Source: Dichomitus squalens LYAD-421 SS1 (taxonomy: Eukaryota; Basidiomycota; Agaricomycetes; Polyporales; Polyporaceae). Taken from it: a DNA stretch of 33,721 nucleotides. The position numbers and the translations under genes are program-made. Numbering within the stretch: the stretch's first letter is position 1; each line of letters opens with the position of its first letter. The notes beneath the pieces are model-generated. The model saw only the letters and a list, made by a program, of their open reading frames with translations, made no database searches and had not been told where the DNA came from. The stretch covers positions 229,843-263,563 of the forward strand of contig NW_006766914.1 of assembly GCF_000275845.1 (NCBI RefSeq), written 5' to 3'. This document shows positions 8,565-19,716 of this stretch, one piece after another.

Positions 8565-11366
8565 ATGTCTTTGTTCGAGAAGAAATCCGCGGACCTGGAG
8601 AGCAAAGGCGAAGCATACCCGGACTCTCCCGTCGCAGGCAATGGCGTGAACGACGACATGTTCGAAGACGGATCAGTAGATCCAGTGTACCAGGCAAAGG
8701 CACGCGTATTGAACGCGGCGCTGCAGGAGATCGGGATGGGGAAGTACCAGGTGAGCGGTTCTCAGCACGATCGCACAAGGAGGATCGTCCCGACCCGGAA
8801 GCTTTGCACTTAGTGGTGGCTGTTTGCCGTCGCAGGCTTCGGCTGGTTCGCGTGCGTACTTCCTTCTATGACGGCTTGCGTCGCTGAGTAGTACTGACAA
8901 GTTGGCCTATCCTATCAATAGCGACAGTTGTTGGCCGCTACTCGGAGGACTGATCCTGAGCCCGGTGGTGAACGAATTCCATTTCAATGGCCCTTTCCTC
9001 TCGTTGGCGCAGAATATCGGTCTTTTCGCGGGGGCTATCTTCTGGGGCTTCGGATGCGACATCTGGGGTAGAAGGTGCGCTCCCTGATCCGCTGAAGGAG
9101 AGACGTCCGCCGGGTTCGATGCGGTGGAGATGCCCAGACAGACAGCTCGTTCGATCTCGTCTCCCCGCACGGATCTGTTGAAGCTGCGTCGGGCCACTTC
9201 ATGGCCCGAGCGTCTCGTAGTAATCGAAGACGAAGCGACTGACAATGCGTGGCGTAGATTGTCCTTCAACATCACACTCTTTGTCACTGGTGTCTTCGGA
9301 CTGGCGGCCGGAGGCTCCCCTAACTTCGTCACTCTGGCCTCTCTCCTGGCCGTCTTGGGACTGGGAGTCGGTGGTAATATGCCCATAGATTCCGCAGTGT
9401 TTCTCGACTTCGTTCCCGGCACACACCAGTACCTGCTCACCGTCCTCTCAATATGGTGGTCGATTGGTCAGCTGGTATCTGCATTGGTGAGTACGATGTT
9501 CACAGATGTACGGAACGCGGTCGAGGTCAGGCGGTGCTCCTTCATTTGCGCTTGGCATTGTGCAGTCATAACGACAGGCTGGGCTTGTAGTCGCCAGTTG
9601 AGACTATAGGACACATACGCCGATCAGCTGTGCCCATTTGACGAAGCTATCATGGCTCATCCTCCTGGGCTGCGCGGCCCTTCCACGCAGGGCTCAGCGG
9701 TACATTAAAATTAGCCAAGAGGAGCTCACGGCCTGCGCTGCAGGGCCGTCTGCACCCACACCTGCGCAGATCGAACGTTTCGTCTCTCACTGCGCCGACG
9801 TCTCCCTGACCACGTCCGCTATCTGACGCTTACCGCTTATCGGCATCCATTCTAGATCGCCTGGCCACTGATCGCCAACTTCTCCTGCCCTCAAGGCTCC
9901 ACGACTTGCACGCGCGCCGGCAACATGGGTTGGCGCTACCTGCTCTTCACACTCGGAGGGATGACCCTCCTTCTCTGGGCGATCCGCTTCTTCGTCTTCC
10001 CGCTCGAAGAGTCTCCGCGTTTCCTCGTCGGACTCGGGCGGGACGCGGAGGCCGTCGCGGTCGTGCAGCGGGTCGCGGCATTCAACGGTCGTCAGTCCCA
10101 CATTACCGTCGACGAGCTGACGCGCGCTGGTGAAGCCGCCGCCGCCTCTGCGCAGGCGAAGAGCAAGGGGAGCAAGAGCAAGCGCCAGGTTTTGAGCAAG
10201 AGCTCGGTCTTTACTACTGAGCATATCAAGAGCCTGTTCGAGACCCGCAAGCTGGCGTGGTCGACGAGTCTGCTGATCGCTCTGTGGGGTAAGTATGCCG
10301 CTCCGTGCATGGTGGGCCCGTTCCGTGCCGGGTACTGACACCCAGCTCTCTCCAGGCATCATCGGTCTCGCGTCGACGCTGTACAACAGCTTCCTGCCGT
10401 TCATGTGAGTCTCCGCTGCCCCACAGGCTACTGCAGCAGTTTCATTCATTCTAAGCGCGGTTCTCCTCGCAGTCTGGCAAGCCGCGGCACGCAGTTCGGC
10501 GACGGCTCATATTACATCACCTACCGCAACGTCAGTCGTGCTCCCCCCGTCATCCATCCATCTGTTCATTTCGCTCACCCTACCCGTGCCTTCGTGCCCT
10601 CTATAAACAGCAAGTCATCCTGGCTGTCATCGGCGTCCCAGGGGCCTTCCTCGCCGGGTGGGCGGTTGAGCAGCCGTACGTTGGGCGCAAGGGCACCCTT
10701 GCGGTCAGCGCGGGCGAGTATTTTCTCGCTCTGCGCGCTAGGTTGCATTATTCAACGACCCCCTGCTGAATAAAGGGCTCACGGGCGTTTTTCTGTTCGC
10801 GACGACCACCGCCAGGAGCTCCGACGCGCTCCTAGGGTGGAACTGCGGGTACGCCTTCTTCAGCAATGTGAGTGCAGCGTTCGCTTTACCTTCCACTTCC
10901 ACTTCCACTTCCGATTCCCCGAGCCCGCCTCGTGCGGAGGGTGTGCGTGCGCCACAGGCGCATGTGTGACGCCGCCTGCCTGCACGGGGCGGGCCGCAAA
11001 ATTGAGCAACAGCTGCTGACCTCGCTGCACCGCGCCACAGATCATGTACGGCGTGCTCTACGCCATCTCCCCTGAGCTCTTCCCCGCCAAGGACCGCGGG
11101 ACGGGCAACGGGCTGACGGCCACCGCGACGCGCGTCTTCGGCATCATGGTGAGTCTCGGAAGCTGCGCATGCATGCTTATTGTCCGATGAATGCTAGGCT
11201 AACGACGCATGGCGTGTTGGGCTATGTCTGCTAGGCTCCCGTCATCGCGCTGTACGCGAACCTCCAGACGGCCGTCCCGGTGTACGTCTCGGGGGCGCTC
11301 ATCATCGGAAGCGGAGCCCTCGCGCTGCTGCTTCCGTATGAGCCGAGGGGCAAGGCGTCGATTTGA
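8565..11366 (+). CDS. MFS transporter, sugar-porter/SVOP-like
   Basis: Eleven exons join in phase to a 526-residue membrane protein: 8565-8750, 8814-8851, 8922-9074, 9258-9486, 9856-10288, 10356-10404, 10473-10530, 10611-10713, 10776-10867, 11041-11148, 11235-11366. A hydrophilic N-terminus of about 60 residues precedes the helices, as usual for fungal uptake carriers. The loop 2-3 signature reads DIWGRR (residues 121-126) and the sugar-porter-like ESPR motif after helix 6 lies at 254-257. A charged central loop (KSKGSKSKR) separates the halves. The C-terminal half includes GWNCGY and SPELFPAKDRGTGN, typical of this group. Length and 12-helix layout look complete. Intron 8 (10714-10775) has a GC donor, and introns 3, 4 and 9 are unusually long (183, 369, 173 nt). 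The substrate cannot be read from sequence; sugar, organic acid or phosphate are possible. The protein should sit in the plasma membrane or an organelle membrane. Confidence 0.9.
10714..10775 (+). other. Non-canonical GC-AG intron in the MFS gene
   Basis: The donor reads G|GCGAGT where all other introns of this gene have GT. The acceptor is AATAAAG. Removing these 62 nt restores AVSAGLTGVFLFATT in frame, as expected for the family, whereas reading through gives a stop within the segment. The length is typical for a basidiomycete intron. Confidence 0.8.
10888..10920 (+). repeat. CTTCCA hexanucleotide microsatellite
   Basis: About four tandem copies of CTTCCA/CTTCCG lie within intron 9 of the MFS gene. 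The run is pyrimidine-rich and probably a simple-sequence expansion without coding role. Confidence 0.6.
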
Positions 11367-12219
11367 TGTCCCCCGCAGAAGCGAAAGATATCATAGACAA
11401 AGCTCGACCCCACGTGCGTGGCTTCAACATGTCACTGCCGGATACGAGCATTAGAGGTAAGACGTGAACTTCTCGTATATATCCTGCGAACAGACTTCTT
11501 GGGCTTTGGGACGTGCAAAATGAAGAGAATCGCTGTAGCCATCGATGCATCTGTTCTGTATGAATCTTGTAATGTTTGCCTGTTCTGTGCTACCTATTAG
11601 AATCAGAATCACCCTCGTCGGTCACCCTCAGCACGGATGCGCTGTCGTTGGACGCTTGGAAGCACTGAATCACCAGAACGCTCCATGGACGGTAGGGAAC
11701 ATGCGTGCTGCATTGAGATAGGCATGGTGAACACAGGGAACATGGTGAGCAATGCGGAGGTATGCGACATGCAAAGACGAGAATAGGAGAAGCAATAGAC
11801 AGAGAAATCGAACATTCCGACAGACTGAGCAGAGACATCCGGATAATGGGGCAAGTGGGGAAGAGGATGGCAGGATCACGATGAGAGATGGCGTATCAAG
11901 GAAGAGGATATAGGAACGGAAGAACGGGGGATGAGTTAGAGGCAGACGGTGGGAGAGCGAGTGAGTGCATGAGAAGGTCGGGGAGATCGACAGAGGAGGT
12001 TAGGAGGTGAAGAGGAGTAGCGTAGCGTGCAGGATAGCAATCCAAACGAACCCTTATCCACGAATCACAATAATTCACAACCGAGTCGCACGACCAAAAG
12101 CCCAATAACTATGGCAAATAGCAATAGCCCGAGGACGAAACGACTTGCGCACGGGAAGAAACAACCGCAGGGACAGTGCGCCGTCACGTCAGAGACACGT
12201 GACAGAAGAGGCAGACACT
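11367..12219. other. Convergent intergenic region
   Basis: This lies between the stop of the MFS gene (+) and the stop of the Myb gene (-). Purine-rich DNA (about 11,760-12,010, with AGAGG/GGGAGA runs) is the sense-strand view of a pyrimidine-rich 3' flank of the Myb gene. I see no gene here. Confidence 0.5.
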
Positions 12220-15172
12220 TCACCGCGGCCCCCCGTCCCAACTCGACCGCTTCCGCTTGTTATCCCCCTTAGTCAACAGCAAGTCCTGCGGGCTTACGAC
12301 GCTCTGCCCCCGCTGATGCTGGTGCGCATGCGCCGACACCATGCGCGATCCCGAAGCCGCTTCGCTCAGCGCGTTCTGCCAGTTCGCGAACATCGGGATG
12401 TGCTGCACGAGCGTCGGCGGGAGCTGCTGCGACAGCGACAGCGTCTTGCTCTGCGCCGCGAAGCTCTGCGCAAGGTCGAGCGCCTGGGCCTGGTGCGCGT
12501 CCCCGTTGCCATGATCCATCTCCTGCCCGCCCTGCGCGGTGTTGTAGTAGTGCAGGTCGAGGAACGGCAGGTCGTAGTTGTTCCCGTTCTCGCCCGCTGA
12601 GAGACCGGAGGGTGCGCCGTTCGAGTGCTTCCACAGCTCGTTCGCCGAGCCCGTCAGCGACGCGAACACCCCATTCGGCTCCGCCGACCCCGCCGCGGCG
12701 GGCTGCTCGCCCGCTTGGGCATGCATCGGCATGTAGTCCATCAGCGACAGCGACCTCGTGGGCGGCACGAGTGGCTTCGGCCTGATCTGCTGGCTCTGCG
12801 GGATCGCGCGCGGGTCGTAATCGTACGCGCGGTGCTCTGACGGAGGGACTGAGATCGAGCGGCTGTGCTGCGACGCGAGCGAGTGAGGGTGCACGCCCGC
12901 CTGCTGCATGCGTGCCATGCGGTCCCGCGTGTGCGCATGCGTCTGGGGGGTTCCCGGAGGGGTGACGTGGATCTCCTGCGTCAGACCGATGATCTCCTCG
13001 AGGGTCTGCGAGGGGAGGGCGAACGTGGTGAGGTCGGAGAGGTTGAGGGAGCCCTCGGGGCTCGTGGGGTCCTTCGGGACGGCGGTGTCAATCGTCTCTT
13101 CCATAGGGACAGAGGTGTCGGGGTCGTCGAGCGTGATCGACGTGAGCTCGATCTCGTCAATGCCGGGAAGGGCTGGCGTGCGCAGAGCAGCGTGGCTTTG
13201 GGGGGCTTGCACCCCTGAGAGCCCGAGAGCTGCGCCGCCCCCGAAGCCGAACCCGGGGCCGTAGTCGGCGGACTGCTGTGGTTGGTGTGAACGAGCACCA
13301 AAGATGAGATCACCGGCGTAATTGGAGTGGTGGGTGAACCCCCGGAAGCTGCTCGGGGCGAACATATCTGGGTCGGAGAACGTTGAGTGCGTGTCGCCGA
13401 TGCCGACCTCTGAGGCGAAGTCGTGCGCGTACGAAGTAGGAAAGAGGTCGTAGCGGTCCAGAACGCCGTGATTGAGGTGCGCGAAGGAGAACGGTGATGA
13501 CGGGGCCGGAGAGAAGTTGCCAACATAGGACGATGAGCTGCTCGACGAAGGCTCGAGGCGCGGATTCGCGGAGAGCCAGTCCTGAGGTCCCCACGCGGAC
13601 TTGCCGATCATGGGCCCGGACTCGTTTCGTCGCTGGAACGGAGAATTCTGGAAGTAGTCAGTGGCGGAGAGATGCGACGAAGTGGGCGAAGCAGCGTTCG
13701 TGGCCGTAGACCACACGCTGGAGTGTACCGGGGTGTCAATCTCAGACGACCAAGTCTGCGACGAGTCGGTCAGCTCCGAGAGCGACGAGCTGGGAATGAA
13801 GTCGGGGATGGTGAGCGTGTCGTTGAGCGAGTCCAGCATCTGCATCTCGACCTCCTTCGTCTCTCCATCGGGGCTCATGACCATCTCGTCGCCGGTCATG
13901 TGTGGGGTGCCCCCAGGGCCGTCCTGGAGGAACGGCGCCGGTCCGTCCTCGTCGTCCGAGCTGTCCTCGTCCTCTGACACATTCGCGCTCTCCGGCACGC
14001 TCTTCGTGCCGCCCCTAAACAAGCCTTGGTCCGTATGCCGCCTCTTCCGCCGCACGGGCCCCGTCGAGCTGCTTGACGCGAGCGCGTCGTCCGTCGCGGC
14101 GCGCAGCGGCTGCGCGGGCCCATGATCCTTTCCCCCACTACCCTTATAAGTCTTCTTCGTCGTGTTGCGGGGCTTGTAGCCCGCGGCTTGGTAGAGGTCG
14201 GGGAATGCGTTGCGGAAGCGGTCGCGCAGATCGGTAGATCGGCGGTTCTGGGCCTGAAAGATGGGGTCCTTGACGATCGTCGCCCACACGGTGCCGTGCT
14301 TGTCGTAGCCGGCCTTGAGGGCGCGGTCCTCCTCCTCGGTGAAGGGACGTCGCTTCTTGCTGCGCGTCTTCTCGAAGATGGAGGTGCCGTCTGGGAGCGC
14401 GGAGCGGACCTTGGATGAGAGGTGCGTCTTGGCGTTCGGGTAGTGTTGCCTGTAGGCATCGGGGTAGTACGTGCGGAAGCTGCGCGAGGCGAGGCGAGGG
14501 AGCAGCGATAGCGGTAGGGGTAGTAGTAGCAGGAACACGACCACAGTCGTCAGACAAGGAGGATCACAAGTGGACATATACGGACGAGCACACATACCGG
14601 TCTTTCAGATCGACTGGCGACCGTCCGTCGAACTTAAATTCGGGGTCGTTGAGGATGGACTTCCAATTGCCGACGCCCCACTACCCCGCGACAGCACGGG
14701 TGGTGAGACCCCAGGCGTACAGCGGCTCCCTCAAAGAGGGAGGCATAACACGACTACGCACCTTGTTGCATCCAGCGACGAGCATGTGGGTCTCCTCCAT
14801 CGTCCACTTCTTCCGGGGCTTCTTCTCCGGCTTGTCGTGGTTTGGTGGTGGTTGGGCACCTAAGTCGCCGTCCGCACCGTCGTCGCCGTTGGCGATCCTG
14901 CGCATCTTGCCCCTCTTCTCCGCGTCAGTGCTGGCCTGTGCTTGAGACGGGTCGGGCGAGTGCACACCCAAGCCGGTGTCGTCGCGAAAGCTCCATGCGG
15001 GGAAGATGCGGGGCGAGGAGTCGGAAGGGAGGGCGAGGGAGACGCGGCGCTGCTTCGCCGAGGCGGAGGCGGCGGCTGCGAGTGAGGGTGAGGGCGGGAA
15101 GGGCGCGGTGAATGAGAAGGTCGACGCAGTGTATGGCTGTGAGGACGTCGAAGGGATGTTTGCAGTGGTCAT
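12220..15172 (-). CDS. Two-Myb (telobox-type) DNA-binding protein, Tay1/Teb1-like
   Basis: Three exons (15172-14762, 14680-14598, 14479-12220) join in phase to 917 residues. Two Myb/SANT repeats lie near the N-terminus. Repeat 1 (about 120-175, split by both introns) has KKWTMEETHMLVAGCNK, WGVGNWKSIL and VDLKDRFRTYYP. Repeat 2 (about 208-266) has FTEEEDRALKAGYDKHGTVW and DLRDRFRNAFP. VDLKDRFR is close to the telobox consensus VDLKDKWRN of telomere-repeat binders, and two tandem telobox Mybs are known from fungal Tay1 (Yarrowia, Ustilago) and fission yeast Teb1. The long remainder is Ser/Pro/Gln-rich and acidic in places, like a disordered activation region, with a basic C-terminal patch (NKRKRSSW). 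A nuclear TTAGGG-like or promoter-binding factor is inferred. The open frame upstream of the third exon on the minus strand is intron 2, not coding. Confidence 0.85.
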
Positions 15173-15632
15173 AGCAGGGGTGCAGGTCCGTGGTTTGGTC
15201 GTCAGAGAGCGTCAGACGACGGGAGAGTTATAGTGAAGTCGGAAGAGGAGAGATGTCCCTGGAAGACGCAGCACGGGCTCTCGCGGCGCAGGCGGCGAGT
15301 AGAATTTGGGTGGTCGTCACGACGGGCGTATGATGTCTCAGAGGAGGAAAATGAAAAGGAGGCAGGCGTTGTGCACGATGGGGGGCTGGTGATAACCGGA
15401 ACGTGGCTGATGGACATGCGCAAGCCGCGAGGTGGTCGTTGCGGACAGAGCTCAGCTCGCCTAGCCCAGCCACATATTCGTCCCGCGCCACTCCTCCTGT
15501 ACAAGCTCATCGCAGTTCAACACATCCTTACGTCCTCTGACGTCCCACAGTACGCATTGGCTTGTAAGCGAAAAGGCTACATTGAAAGGGTCCAAACGCT
15601 ACTATACACCGTACTCCGTTTACGCCTGCCGC
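15173..15632 (-). other. Intergenic: Myb promoter and Rpn9 3' flank
   Basis: This holds the 5' flank of the Myb gene and the 3' flank of the Rpn9 gene, both on the minus strand. No separate gene is supported. Confidence 0.5.
15198..15220 (-). promoter_or_regulatory. CGTCAGA direct repeat upstream of the Myb gene
   Basis: CGTCAGA occurs twice with exact 10-nt periodicity (plus-strand starts 15200 and 15210), and the whole is bounded by GTCGTC and GACGAC. It lies 26-48 nt before the Myb ATG, so it may be a bound site or part of the 5' UTR. Confidence 0.3.
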
Positions 15633-17786
15633 TCAACCGCTCACAAGCACCTCCGGGGCAATCCGCTCCTCCACCTTGTGCAGCTTCGAGCCCCACGCTG
15701 CGAGCCTCTGCGCCAGCTGCCCGATCTGCTCTCGAGATAGGACCCGCGGCTGCACCCACGCAATTTGCGCCTTTTGGTCCACTTGGTCCAGGGACCCCTT
15801 GATCAGCTTCAGGCTGCAGAAGGAACAACACAAGCACAGTACGACGTCAGCGATATCGACACATCCTGGAAATTGAAAGAGAGCGCGCGAACGTGCATAC
15901 CTCAAAGCTTTCATTACCAGGTGTTCGACCTCGTCCAGCGGCAACCGCGTCTCTTCGGCGATGGTCTGGAACGACATCGTTCGGTCATACGCCCCTCTTT
16001 TGAACACGGACTCGATGAGCGCCATCAGACAGATCTTCTGCCGCAGGAACGGGTAGTTCTCTTGCAGGATCGGCTGCAACGTTCGTGCGACGTCACCGAA
16101 AAGCAGACAAGAGAGGCCACAGGTCAGAACGGAGCGTTGTTCCCGTGAGACAGAGAGCCACACACATCGTGTGGCCTGTGGACGTACCTCTTTCGGGAAT
16201 AGTGGTGCCAGGGCTTCAAACTTGCCGATATTACCCTCGTTGAATGTGAACAGCAGCGTCTTGATCCACTCGTGCGCGGTCTTATCGAGTGCGTCCAGGA
16301 TCGGGTGCATGAGCTGTAGTCATATCGCGCGCACATTGGCCACAACGGGTTGATACATGGGGTAGCGATGCATGACGGGGGTGAATGCATGGCGGGGGCG
16401 AATGGAGGACGGGAGTGAAACAGAGCAGCGGTGAGCAACGCGCGTCCGGATTTGGCATACGGCACCAGCAACGATCGGCAGTGCGGACTAATGACAACAA
16501 CTCACCAGTTCCCCGAAGTTGTAGATCGAGTCTCCGAGGAAAGCGGCAATCCCCAGGTCGTGCGCACGAAGCACGCGCTCCTCTGCCGTCAGGTCCTTCG
16601 CAGGATCGATGCACGCCAGGTACAGTAGCGAGTTCTTGTAATACGGTGCGTATTCTGCCTTTGACTATAACAGATACGCGCAGTCAGGAGAATTGAAGAC
16701 AAGCACATGGCGCACAGTATAGGCATCAGCCGACACCCTGGTGGCCACGCACCTTGTAGTAATCCGCGGCAACTCCGTAGTACGCAGCGTTTACGGACGG
16801 GTCAACCCCAGACAGCTCGTCAAGCACCTTCCACGCGGCGTCGATATCGTTCTTCGTCCCCTCGTTGTCTCCGTACAGCAGCTTCGCGTGAGCAAGTGTA
16901 GCAAGGAGAAGGACGTGCGCCTCGGGCGACTTGGTCGTGTCCACGCGTTCAAGGAGATCCGTAAGGAATTGGAGGTGCGTTGCGGGATCTGATATGACCA
17001 CATGAGTGTCCGCCAGAGCGAGACGTGGGAGGACAAGTCCTAGTACTAAGGCCCCGATCATGGAAAGCGGCTTCTGTGAAACAATGGTACACGAAACGCC
17101 GTTGTATGAACGCAAATCCTTGGGTGTCTGTTGCTAACAGCCCCGCTTTGGACGGTTAACAGCCTCCCAAGATGAGAATGTCTAGGAGTCGAAAACAGGT
17201 TCTAGATAGAACTGTTAGGGCTACGTTCATATCACAGTGGTTAATGTTCAATGCAGGTTCAGTGCTGGCTCCAATAAAGCGTACTTCGTGTATGTGAAGC
17301 ATACATTCGCCGTTTCACTGATCAGTACATGAAGGAGCGGGCGTGTTAGGGAGAACGTTTGGTGTTTTCCCTGAAACGTCCGAAACTCCGGACTCGCGGC
17401 TAAAGCAGGAGCAATAGTGCTCGGAAACAGGGGCAGAGTCAACACTCACTGTCAATCTCCTTCGAGACCTTTACGCCCATCTCTACCAGCCTCAGTTGGT
17501 TGAGCTTCGCCTCAAAATCGCGCACGAACTTGTTAAAGACATCGACGCGGTAAGGTCTTGAGAGCGGGAAGTCAAAGAACTCCAGAAGCCTGTTCGTCAA
17601 CTGATGCCATAATCTACACGCGTACGGTGTCAGCCCTTGACCACGGGAATGAAGTAACTAGATCACGCACTTACGGCTGTACAACGTCCGGAAAGATTCG
17701 AAGAAGGGATGCAGCTCCTGTGGCGTTTCCGAGATGGCCAAAGTCAAAAACTCGTCAATATCAATCCTATGAGCCTGTGTAGTCAT
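15633..17786 (-). CDS. RPN9: 26S proteasome regulatory (lid) subunit Rpn9
   Basis: Seven exons (17786-17671, 17613-17450, 16988-16753, 16658-16506, 16313-16188, 16073-15901, 15813-15633) join in phase to 382 residues, matching the usual 376-393 of Rpn9/PSMD13. This non-ATPase lid subunit carries a helical repeat region and a C-terminal PCI domain and helps hold the lid together in nucleus and cytosol. Visible landmarks are ELHPFFESFRTLYSRKLWHQ near the N-terminus, AAYYGVAADYYK, the stretch LLFTFNEGNIGKFEAL at the start of the PCI part, LRQKICLMALIESVF, the winged-helix segment IAEETRLPLDEVEHLVMKAL, and the C-terminal QAQ/WVQPRVLSREQI region. The first donor is GTGCGT after CGTAA (17670), the only choice that keeps KLWHQ in frame. 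Intron 2 is exceptionally long (461 nt). It is probably constitutive; I found no clear proteasome-gene promoter element. Confidence 0.93.
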
Positions 17787-19716
17787 GATAGTCGGTCGAG
17801 TAGGGGCTGTAGAGGTAGATAGATGACAGAGACGAGTCGGTGGCTTACGCGGCTGCCTGCTGCTGCAGACGCCCAAGGACGCGTAGGCGTTATTTGCTGG
17901 TATTTGGCAACAGCCTCTGATCCTAACACCTACAAACAACCACCGTCGAAGTATCAGAAGTTTTCACAGCATATCTTGAAGCGTTCTCGCGCCCTTCTCA
18001 AGAGTGGATGGTATTCCACTGATAGTATCACTGCAAATATGCTCTTGAAATTATCTTTTGACACTTCGAACTGCGTCGAAACTAGTACTCTTCTCCGGCA
18101 ACATCAACGATTCTGGCAATTTGACTTTTCGCCCTCGCCACTGTGTTACCGTGCACTAGCTTCGAATTGCATCATGTCGGTGCGTACCCATATATCAAGA
18201 ATGTGGCCCTGGTCGGTTCGATGCTGAGCTGGTTGCACGGGGGAAACGGACGACCAGGGTCGCGACCGCCGCGCATGCGAGTCATCGATTTACCCTCCAC
18301 ACGCTACTGCGGCAAAGTTGCTGTCGCAGTGACTGTCGGACCGTGAAGGCGTTTTGGCGCTGGATTTGGATTGTCCGGACTGCATGGTGTTATGCAGCAC
18401 TATCCCAACTCATGCATGATTTATGCCAAAGCAATATTGGCACCCCACTTTGGCAGCTAACGTGGCTTGCACGCGACGGCATGGTCGGCGACATGTGTTC
18501 TCCGGTCGGTCACGAGAGCCGGCGTCCGACCACAGCATCGCCGTTGTTCCCATCTTGCCTCTATTGCCGTCGCAGCTCGATCCAAGGTGGTGGAGCAGCC
18601 CAGGTCGTCGGAACTGATGTGAGAACTATAGCCTTCCACTAATCGCATAAGACAGTTGATGAGTACTACTGGAATCGAAAACATCGTCTCAGCCGCTTGC
18701 CACACTCCTCTCACGCCGCGGAACTCGTACGAGAGAAAGCATCGTATGCGACATTTTACTAACTAGACCCGTACAGGTGAAAAACATGACTCTTCATGTG
18801 CTGTTCATCGGTCCCGAGGTAGAGTCAGGGCAGCAGTACGCCTCTTCCTCCGAATGCTCTGCCCCCTCTGCTGGAAAAGTGTATTACGGAAGCACACAGT
18901 TCGGTACCCACGCGCAGACTCGTGTCCACCGTTATCCACGCTTTGATATAAGTAGGTTTCCGTCAAGTGGGCGGATCAGGTCCCGAGAGGCCCATCCTCA
19001 CGAAATTTCCTGGCCCGATGGCGTTCAAATGCTATTCATGGGATGCGATCCTGCGATCCTGTGATGCGTCTTCCATCGTCTGCGTCAGAGCTTATGTCGG
19101 CTGACCGTCTCACGAAGGTACGATCTCTGCAATCTTCCTGTCTATGGAGCTCACTCTGCTTCTCACAGGCCGTCGGCGCCCCATGTGCACTCTCTCCCGC
19201 CCCAGTTAAGATCTGCTGCCAGGTGAATCTGGACATCGTGCCTCGCTCTTCTTACTCACCGATGCTGTGCTGGGAGCCGGCTGTCACGGAGGGGTTAAGG
19301 CGCCCAGATCCATACGCACCAGAGTGAGGTGCGACCTCGATTTCCTGCGTCTTGGCGAGGTTCCAGCTACTGTGACCCCCCCGGGGCGGCAATCAGAGCG
19401 CCTCCTATACTGTTTCGAAAATTATTCTCGCAAGGCGGCCGAGGCGAGGGAGCCATGCTCCGTTCGAGCCTGGGCCGAGCAAGCGATCTCTTTCGCGCAT
19501 AGGTAACGGGATGTACCTCCGTGCGTTGATAGCAACCGTCATGAACGGACGGCAGATTCTTTATAGACGTCGACTGGGGAGTGCACACTCAATCCACTAC
19601 GCAGCTCCTTCTCTGCCTTCTATCCTTTCTTCTAGATTGAGCTCGACAGCTCGGGGCTCTGTACTTTGTCCACCTTATCCCTTCCTTTGCCTCCCCCCTC
19701 CTTCTCTTTGACTGTC
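17787..19716. other. Gene-poor interval
   Basis: The left end is the Rpn9 promoter and the right end the promoter of the MFS gene at 19717, including TTATAGAC near 19561. Between them, short open frames on both strands (up to about 95 codons) show no motifs or consistent splicing. I see no supported gene, element end or tRNA. Confidence 0.45.

Noticed and set aside
12145..14125. Plus-strand open frames of 100-180 codons under the Myb gene
   Set aside because: Arg-rich antisense shadows of a GC-rich coding exon, without motifs.
14480..14595. Hydrophobic N-terminus (LLLLPLPLSLL) of the long minus-strand frame as a signal peptide
   Set aside because: This segment lies in intron 2 of the Myb gene. 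Splicing to 14598-14680 restores a complete Myb repeat.
16989..17115. Signal-peptide-like start (SMIGALVLGLVLPRLALA) for a separate minus-strand protein
   Set aside because: It is the 3' part of RPN9 intron 2. The AG at 16990-16989 joins exon 3 in phase with the conserved subunit sequence.
17825..17850. Proteasome promoter element (GGTGGCAAA-like) before RPN9
   Set aside because: Only GGTGGCTTA is present, a partial match, and the element is established for ascomycete yeasts, not for basidiomycetes.
19666..19716. N-terminal extension of the MCT-like transporter
   Set aside because: The extended frame starts with TTG and translates C/T-rich leader. The first ATG, at 19717, gives a normal N-terminus.
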